NCBI RefSeq assembly: GCF_000283155.1
Contig: NW_004454180.1
Coordinates: 21,413,957-21,477,956 of the forward strand
DNA: 64,000 bases
Direction: 5' to 3'
Origin: Ceratotherium simum simum
Taxonomy: Eukaryota; Chordata; Mammalia; Perissodactyla; Rhinocerotidae
The position numbers were made by a program, and so were the translations under genes. Numbering within the stretch: position 1 is the first letter of the stretch; each line of letters starts with the position of its first letter. Below are positions 58,116-64,000 of the stretch, piece by piece. Under the pieces are notes generated by a model that searched no databases, was not told where the DNA came from, and saw nothing but the letters and a program-made list of their open reading frames with translations.

Positions 58116-60935
58116 TTAATAATATCGTCATCAAGAAGAGATTTCATTAGAAAACATAAATATTATGACTGGTAAACGCAAAATAAATTTTATAGTATCA
58201 ATTTTAATTAGGCAAAAAAATCCCTCAATAACATTCTTTTAAATTATCTACATTTATTCATTTACCTAGATATCTGGTATTCCCCCTAATTAACCCCATG
58301 AAATGCACAAATATCTGGTAGGCAATGTTGGTATTTTATTGTCCTTGATGTGATTAGGTTTAAGACAACTTTCATTCACCTCTAATTTCTTCACCCTCAG
58401 AAAAAAAGCAGTGTAAATATTCCTATTTTTTTCCTCCTCTCTAAAGTAAACTACCAATAGCCTTAACACAACCTATTGGATAATCCAGTGTTTTCCACAG
58501 TTTGATACAATAACATTAACTATGGTCAAAATTACTCTAGAAGGTACCCACTTTCTTATCTAAAGGCGGTATCTGCACGTAGCCTAGATCTAGAAAATAA
58601 GAAAGAAAATACTAAAACTATAACTTTAGAAGAAAATAAAATTAGATCCATTTTCACAGTACACACATATAAATGTCAACATAATAGATTACTAAACATA
58701 AAATAATAAAAATTATAGAGCAGAGAATGATTGTAGAATCTAGTGGATGGGTAAGTTTGTTTCTATACCTAGCATGAAACCCAGAAGACTTAAAGGTAAA
58801 TGTTGACTTATTTTATCTTCTTACCAAATAATTCAGCACAAATTAATCTAAGAGGTAGAACAGTCTTACATTTCATGTAGAAATCAATCTCTGAGAAAAA
58901 CTTAAAAGGCTTATATAACCTGATAATCTCAGAAGTAGAGATGAAAATTACTAATAAACATTCACAAATCTTGTGAACTAGTAATCAAAAATTATAACCA
59001 TGAAATATCATTTATGAGTGGAAAATTTAAACACCATTATTAAATTTATAGAGGGCACTGATAAAAAGCTTCTACTGATGGAAATTTTAACTGAATAATC
59101 TTTTTGAGGCAATTTATCAATATCTATCAAAATTTGAAATAATCATATATTGTGACAACAATCTTATTACCTCACCCTAAGGGGTAAGGAAGTGACCAAG
59201 TGGTGTGCTGGAGCCAGGTTATACCAGCTCACAAAAGCCAATTGTTAAATTTTCGGGAATTTTGTGAGCTGATTTATGAATCAAGTCATTTTTAAAAATT
59301 ATTACATAAACTTAGAATTAAATTTTATTAAAAACAAAAGTAAACACTCGAAACTCATGATTTCCTAATTATTCACCTACATTTTACTGTAATCTATGCT
59401 CTTAAAATTATTTACATTTATTCTCTTGTTTCTGTACAGTAGAAATTCTCTACATTATGCTGTACTACTGCTCATTTCTTCTCCATTCTATTTGTGATGT
59501 CATACTGGTAGCTTGATATCAGCCATGGTGGAAATATTCACACCATGGAAATTATGTTTGTTTTTGCATACATAAATCATGGAATATTCAAAAATTAATA
59601 AAATAGTTACCAATGGACAGGAGACAAGAATAAGCTAGATGGGGACTAGAGGTGGGAGTGAATCATTTCACTTCATGTCTTTGGCCTGTTTTTTTTTAAG
59701 CAAGTAAATAAAAATAAACAGTCCATAAAATTCAAAACTGCTAGAAATGAAAATTTCTGAAAAAAAAATGAAATTCCCATGAGAAGCATAAATATGTAGG
59801 TACTTTCGATAAGACCTTCAATATTTTAAATACTTTGTCTAAGCAGAATATTATTTTAGGTTTAGGCGAGAGAAACGTTTTATAAGCTCTTCTAATAATG
59901 GTTATAGAAATTGTGGTAATTGAGATTAAGGTAATTGCCTTGTTATTGAAAACGTTGCCTACTGTAGTGGTTCCTTTGACGTACTTTAGGCTGAAAAAGT
60001 ACTAAACTTATCTGTGAAGAATCTTGCCAAATCTGAACACCAGTAGGAGACCAATGGAGCATTCCTCTCATGTTTTGAACCATCAAATGTTCTCTGACTT
60101 CAATTCATATTGCTTCAGTTCTTTCTATTAAATAAGTTTGTAAACCACTATAGACTCTAGGTGCACATTGAGATTCATGACACAAACCTACTTCCAGTGA
60201 TATTTCTTTGAATAAAGTCAAATATTTAATAGGAAACCCAGATGCAAAATCATGTGTATCCTCAAATGAAATTAAGCAACGCTGTAGGGACCAGCTTGAT
60301 GCCTTGCACTTGTATTTCTCATTTCCCCATTTTTTATTTGCAATCCACTTTTCAAATTTTAACATAAGTAAAAAAAATAAAAGGATTGTGAAAAATTTAG
60401 TAGTACTTTTTTATCGATACCCTGTACAGCAAATAGAAAATGAAATAGTGATTCAAGCAAAATTTATTTCCTGAAACCCATTTGTATTTATCTATTTATC
60501 ATATTCCTTACTCAGCAGAGAGAATTTTGAATAAAATAAGTATCATATTGCCAATCTTTATTTTTATCTTAATTCCAGGAGCTAGAACATACTCAACATT
60601 TTTTGGGCGCTGTTCAGAAGTTAGAGAATTCAACAGCCTAAAGGGGCCTAATTAGAAGTAATTTTGAATTCTTTTAACTTCGTTTGTTGTATAAGCTTAT
60701 TTTTGAGCCCCAGAGTATAACTCATATTTTTCTTGAGCTACACATCTAATACTTCAGAATATTAAACTTTATTCCCAGTGTAAGGAAAGGCAATCAGAAT
60801 GCTTGACCCAAATCAAAAGATTATAGAGTAGACTAAAAAAGAAACTAATATATATATATTTCACTCTTCTCTATATCTTGTAAATGGATGTTGAAAATCT
60901 TCCCACAATGAAATATCAGTTCCTATGCCTATTTC
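58116..60935. other. Unassigned AT-rich sequence, about 2.8 kb
   Basis: No gene or named repeat seen. Contains the 12-bp inverted repeat at 59225-59271, within a short segment ('gtggtgtgctggagccaggttataccagctc') that may belong to a small old DNA transposon. Confidence 0.4.
59225..59271. repeat. Perfect 12-bp inverted repeat, 23-nt loop
   Basis: CAGCTCACAAAA (59225-59236) and TTTTGTGAGCTG (59260-59271) are exact reverse complements. Could be an internal hairpin of a diverged MITE; no outer terminal repeats are seen. Confidence 0.85.
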
Positions 60936-60939
60936 AGTC

Positions 60940-61251
60940 CAACCCTCCATCTGTGCACTAGACTCCAACCCCTTTCTTCTATTCACACCTTGCCTCTGCA
61001 GTTATCTCTTTCTTTGCCTGTATTATAAGATATTTTCTCTCTTTTGTATAAACATCATCATAATAAAAATGCATTACATCTCCCGCCATAAAACTAAAAC
61101 TTATCTTGCCTTCAAGTTCTCCTCTAGCTACTGCTCAATTCTCTGCCAATCTTTACAAGACAGTTCCCTAGAAGAAGTGTCTATACTAAGTGTGTCTACT
61201 TCCCATGTTTCACAAGACTTTCTCTACCTCAGTCTAATAAACTATACTTTT
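60940..61251 (+). repeat. L2/CR1-clade LINE reverse-transcriptase fossil, part 1
   Basis: Order of degraded coding landmarks: 'ttctctgccaatctttacaagacagttccctagaagaagtgtctatactaagtgtgtctacttcccatgtttcacaag' corresponds to the L2 ORF2 stretch whose intact form reads ...ERVVYTR(C)LHFL. Frames carry stops. Interrupted by an ERE at 61252; the match resumes at 61496. Confidence 0.6.
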
Positions 61252-61495
61252 ATTTTTCTTTTTTTGTGAGGAAGATCGGTCCTGTGCTAACATCTGCCAA
61301 TCCTCCTCTTTTTTTGCTGAGCAAGACTGGCCCTGGGCTAACATCTGGACCCATCTTCCTCCACTTTATATGGGGTGCCGCCACAGCATGGCTTGCCAAG
61401 CGGTGCGGCGGTGCGCGCCGGGATCCAAACCGGCGAACCCCGGGCTGCTGCAGCAGAGCACATGCACTTAACCGCTTGCGCCACCGGGCCGGCCC
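61252..61495 (-). repeat. ERE SINE (antisense) inside an L2 fossil
   Basis: Complete antisense copy with a well-preserved head (reverse strand GGGGCCGGCCCGGTGGCGCA, AGCGGTTAAGTG) and many CpGs. Both GTTAGC(A/C)C body repeats are present. It is flanked by an 18-bp duplication with two changes (CTAATAAACTATACTTTT at 61234-61251; CTAATAAAATATAGTTTT at 61496-61513). Confidence 0.93.
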
Positions 61496-61735
61496 CTAAT
61501 AAAATATAGTTTTGACCACTGAAACTATTTTGACCAAGGTCAGAATAGTCCTCCCTCTTGACAACTACAAAATTCAATCTCATTTTTTGTCATATTTTCC
61601 TTTTAGTGGAATCTACCCCTTAACTTTTTTCTTTTGGCTTTTGGGATCCCACACTTGATATTTTCATCTTACCTCATGCTTACTCCTTCTCAACCTCTTT
61701 TTCTGAACTTTCTTGTCCAAAACATTTGAGACATG
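61496..61735 (+). repeat. L2/CR1-clade LINE reverse-transcriptase fossil, part 2
   Basis: 'gaccactgaaactattttgaccaaggtcagaatagtcctccctcttgacaactacaaaattcaatc' continues the ORF2 order (STETAL.KVTNDLL-type segment), followed by a 'ttggcttttgggatcccacacttgatattttcatc' counterpart of the GFRD..LSWFSSYL segment. The catalytic part is not intact. Confidence 0.6.
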
Positions 61736-61739
61736 CTTG

Positions 61740-62795
61740 GAAACATCCCTCTGCTCTCTTGAATATATGAATCCTTACCATGAATTTGCCCAATTATCTT
61801 ATCCAAGATAAATTGAATAAGTGTTTAGGAATAAGCCTTGGAAAACACAAAGCAAAAACTCTATGCCAACTTTCCTTGGTTTTGTATGTTTCTTTATGTA
61901 CCGTAGATTTTATTCATTCTTTCATTCATGAAACATTTCTAGAAACCAGGTCTATGTCTTTTTGTAATTCCACAGCAAGACTCTAAATGCAAGGAAGCAT
62001 GATTAAGAAACATCAGCCCATAATAGCTATTTGGTCAAAGATGGAATAACAATCCTCAAATATAGAATCCATCTTCCTCAGAAAGAACTCCTGCCTGCTC
62101 CACCAAAATGGACATCCTATTCATGCATTATAATATGTAGGAAACTGCCAATTATGATATGTGATACTGCTTGAACCCTTCACCAATTTTTTACATTTAT
62201 TTTAGAATTGAGACTGGTTATGGAAACTTATATCCAACATATCACTTATTAATTTATTAAATCCTAACTACTTGCCCAATCTTTATTCATTTATTTTAAA
62301 ATATTAATACGTCCATTCTAACAAGGCAACATATCTACAAGATAATTCTCTTTCTGGAAGAAAATACTTCTAATCTCTTAAAGCATATACAAAGGCCCTG
62401 TGTCCAGAGACTCCTTCTGTCTGTGTATCTCTCTATCCCAATAAAATTGTCTTAGTTGTAGTAAGTAAGCACATCAAATAAGACCCTGCTACTTTCCATG
62501 TATCTTTAAATTTAAACTTGATACTTTGTGAAATTATTACCATCTTTTGGATTTCCCATGGTTCTAATGATAAGTGGAATAGCTCCCCTTGGCAAGAAAC
62601 AAATTGAGTTCTATTTGGGGAAAGTCAAAAGGTTGACCTCCATTACAGGGTGTGTGTCTGTGATAGTCCTCAATGTATTCAGAATTATTCCCCATCTGTA
62701 AATCAGACTCCTGAGGGAATATTAAAGCACCAAAGTAGTTTAAAAGAAAATTAGTTCACTATTTCTAAGACAAAGTTATTTTTACACAAAAGTGG
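61740..62795. other. Unassigned sequence
   Basis: Nothing recognised; frames short. Confidence 0.4.
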
Positions 62796-62799
62796 TTTA

Positions 62800-62990
62800 A
62801 GTCAATAAACTCTTATTTGAGTAAGTTCTATGTTAACAAGAACTGGGTTAAGGGCTATGAAACAAAGAAAATAAGAAATGTCTCCTGCATTTAAGGAACT
62901 TAGAATCTAAGAGAAAGTGGGAGTGTCAGATGTGTAAACATGTAGATTTAGTTCAATGTGGTAATCTATAAAATTAGTAAGATAAAATAC
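62800..62990 (-). repeat. L2/MIR3-like remnant (antisense)
   Basis: 'cttatttgagtaagttctatgttaacaagaactgggttaagggctatgaaacaaagaaaataagaaatgtctcctgcatttaaggaacttagaatctaagagaaag' follows the reversed LINE 3' order (..ctactatgtgcc..gatacaaagatgaataag..ctgccctcaaggagcttacagtc..). Confidence 0.5.
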
Positions 62991-62994
62991 ATTA

Positions 62995-63512
62995 GCTACA
63001 GTACATTTTTCCAGTCAATCTCTGTAGAGACTTAGAGTAACATCTTGAAGACAAGCGTCAATCCAGGCAGCAGAGACTCAAGAGATTTTATTATCCTCAT
63101 GAAGTTGTCCAGTAACAGAGATAAGAACAACTTCAAGCTTGTTTAGAGAGGAAATCATTCACGAAAATATTTTAGATGGGCTCCTGACAATGTGTATTTT
63201 CCAACCTTCCTCACAAATTGTTTTCGAATGATTATTTCTTTACAAATATTATTTATAAAAATGGGCATAAAGGATAATTTTTTTTCCAAAGATTGCTTGT
63301 AAAAATGGCATAGAAGCTTGTGGAAACATTTGTTATGGTTTCTTTTCAGGGCACGGGGGTTGATATCATGGAAGTTCTTATCTTCATCTTGCAAACTCTT
63401 GACTTACAATGTCTATAGCACTGTCAGGCTACACAGCTCACAGATCCTGCTAGCCTCAGGGTGTTAGGGATTGTAGGTTAGGTAGAGACTGGTGATAAGT
63501 TAGGAAATTGTG
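62995..63512. other. Unassigned sequence
   Basis: Nothing recognised between the L2-like patch and the L1 5' end. Confidence 0.4.
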
Positions 63513-63515
63513 GAG

Positions 63516-63889
63516 AGGAGAGGTCAAGATGGCGGCGTAGGCAGACTCTGAACTCACCTCCTCCCAGGGACACAGCCAATTTACAACCACTCATTGAAAA
63601 ATTACCCCTGAGACAGAACTGAAAACTGGATAAGAAGAACTCCTGCAACAAAGGACAATCCTAATTGAGTTGGAAGAGGCAGAAACTCCCTTCTGGAGAG
63701 AAAAAAGCCTGTCTTCACAAGCCGCCAGCTTCACAGCCGCCCAGGAGCAGCCCAAAGATCCGCAGCCCTCCCTGGAGGAGCGGGGCCCTGAGCCAGGAAG
63801 GCCCCCGCTGTGGGCATTTTGTGGACCATGCACAATCCAGATGAGTGGCATAATATCTGACTGTGCCTGCTACTAAAACATTGGGGGTT
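63516..63889 (+). mobile_element. L1 LINE 5' end (5' UTR/promoter), continues beyond the window
   Basis: Starts about 63516 with GAGGAGAGGTCAAGATGGCG and then CTGAACTCACCTCCTCCC, the start pattern of an L1 5' UTR. It is GC- and CpG-richer than the flank and little eroded, suggesting a relatively young element that kept its 5' end. Short frames on both strands (63591-63851 minus, 63670-63876 plus) are UTR shadows. An ERE interrupts it at about 63890. ORF1, ORF2 and the tail lie outside the window, so completeness cannot be judged. Confidence 0.75.
63525..63536 (+). promoter_or_regulatory. YY1-type site at the L1 start
   Basis: CAAGATGGCGGC fits the YY1 consensus. In human L1 a YY1 site of this type at the 5' end sets the transcription start; the same role here is inferred by position, about 10 bases inside the L1. 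Confidence 0.6.
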
Positions 63890-64000
63890 GGGCCGGCCCG
63901 GTGGCTTAGCGGTTAAGTGCACGCGCTCCGCTGCTGGCGGCCCGGGTTCGGATCCCGGGCGTGCACCGACGCACCGCTTCTCCGGCCATGCTGAGGCCGT
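63890..64000 (+). repeat. Young ERE1-type SINE, cut by the window end
   Basis: Begins GGGCCGGCCCGGTGGCTTAG. The A box TGGCTTAGCGG (63902-63912) and B box GGTTCGGATCC (63945-63955) are both close to the RNA polymerase III consensus, and CpGs are abundant (ACGCGCTCCG, CGGATCCCGGGCG). It appears the least eroded ERE in the window. Body and tail are outside. It lies in the L1 5' UTR in the same orientation. Confidence 0.93.

Noticed and set aside
60925..61269. 114-codon open frame
   Set aside because: Runs through L2 fossil into the ERE, out of the ancestral frame in part; not a gene.
63591..63876. Overlapping 86- and 68-codon frames near the right edge
   Set aside because: They lie in the L1 5' UTR before any ORF1; non-coding by position.

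Overview
This is mammalian nuclear DNA. It is AT-rich, poor in CpG and full of interspersed repeats; nothing in it is bacterial, phage or plasmid. Eleven SINEs carry a tRNA-like head of the GGGCCGGCCCGGTGGC...GGTTAAGT type joined to a body with repeated ATGTTAGCTCAGGGC / ATCTTCCTC motifs. As I know them, these are the equine repetitive elements (ERE), found only in Perissodactyla. Together with the L1 5' end at the right edge, they point to an odd-toed ungulate, most probably an equid, with a rhinoceros or tapir as the alternative. Repeat family names come from remembered consensus sequences and could not be searched here.

No protein-coding gene, exon, tRNA or rRNA gene was recognised. All open frames are short (150 codons at most). 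Most are shadows of SINE, LINE, LTR or simple-repeat DNA. The window is best read as intergenic (gene desert) or deep intronic sequence.

Layout. 0-16 kb: mostly single-copy AT-rich DNA with five EREs, an L2 remnant, a MIR, a small palindrome-plus-tandem-repeat patch near 2.3-2.6 kb and a TG/TA microsatellite near 8 kb. 16-25 kb: a probable solo LTR (16.5 kb), two MIRs (18.6-19.0 kb), a sense L1 tail (19.5 kb), a probable L1 5'-region fragment (21.4 kb), an L2 remnant (23.3 kb) and an antisense L1 ORF2 remnant (23.9-24.9 kb). 26-34 kb: a GGAA purine tract, a hAT-like DNA transposon (28.0 kb), a 26-bp perfect palindrome (29.04 kb), an ERV-type LTR (29.7-30.6 kb), an ERE, a CA microsatellite in the loop of a long inverted repeat (32.6 kb) and a MaLR-like LTR (33.9 kb). 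36-44 kb: a MER5-like remnant, a compound L1 block (37.3-40.2 kb) and an old L1 3' end with a long 3' UTR split by an ERE (41.6-44.3 kb). 44-58 kb: two copies of one mariner-like MITE in opposite orientation, an LTR nested in another LTR, MST/MLT1-type LTRs, two EREs, MER20 and MIR remnants, and an antisense L1. 58-64 kb: quiet DNA, then an L2 reverse-transcriptase fossil split by an ERE. The right edge holds the 5' end of a relatively young L1, itself hit by a young ERE.

The elements do not form a pathway. The window is a record of successive insertion waves: L2/MIR, then MER/MLT DNA transposons and LTRs, then L1M, then ERE and a young L1. I did not find a convincing new biological system. 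The most unusual local structures are the CA-repeat hairpin at 32.6-32.75 kb, the palindrome at 29.04 kb and the palindrome/tandem array at 2.26-2.57 kb.
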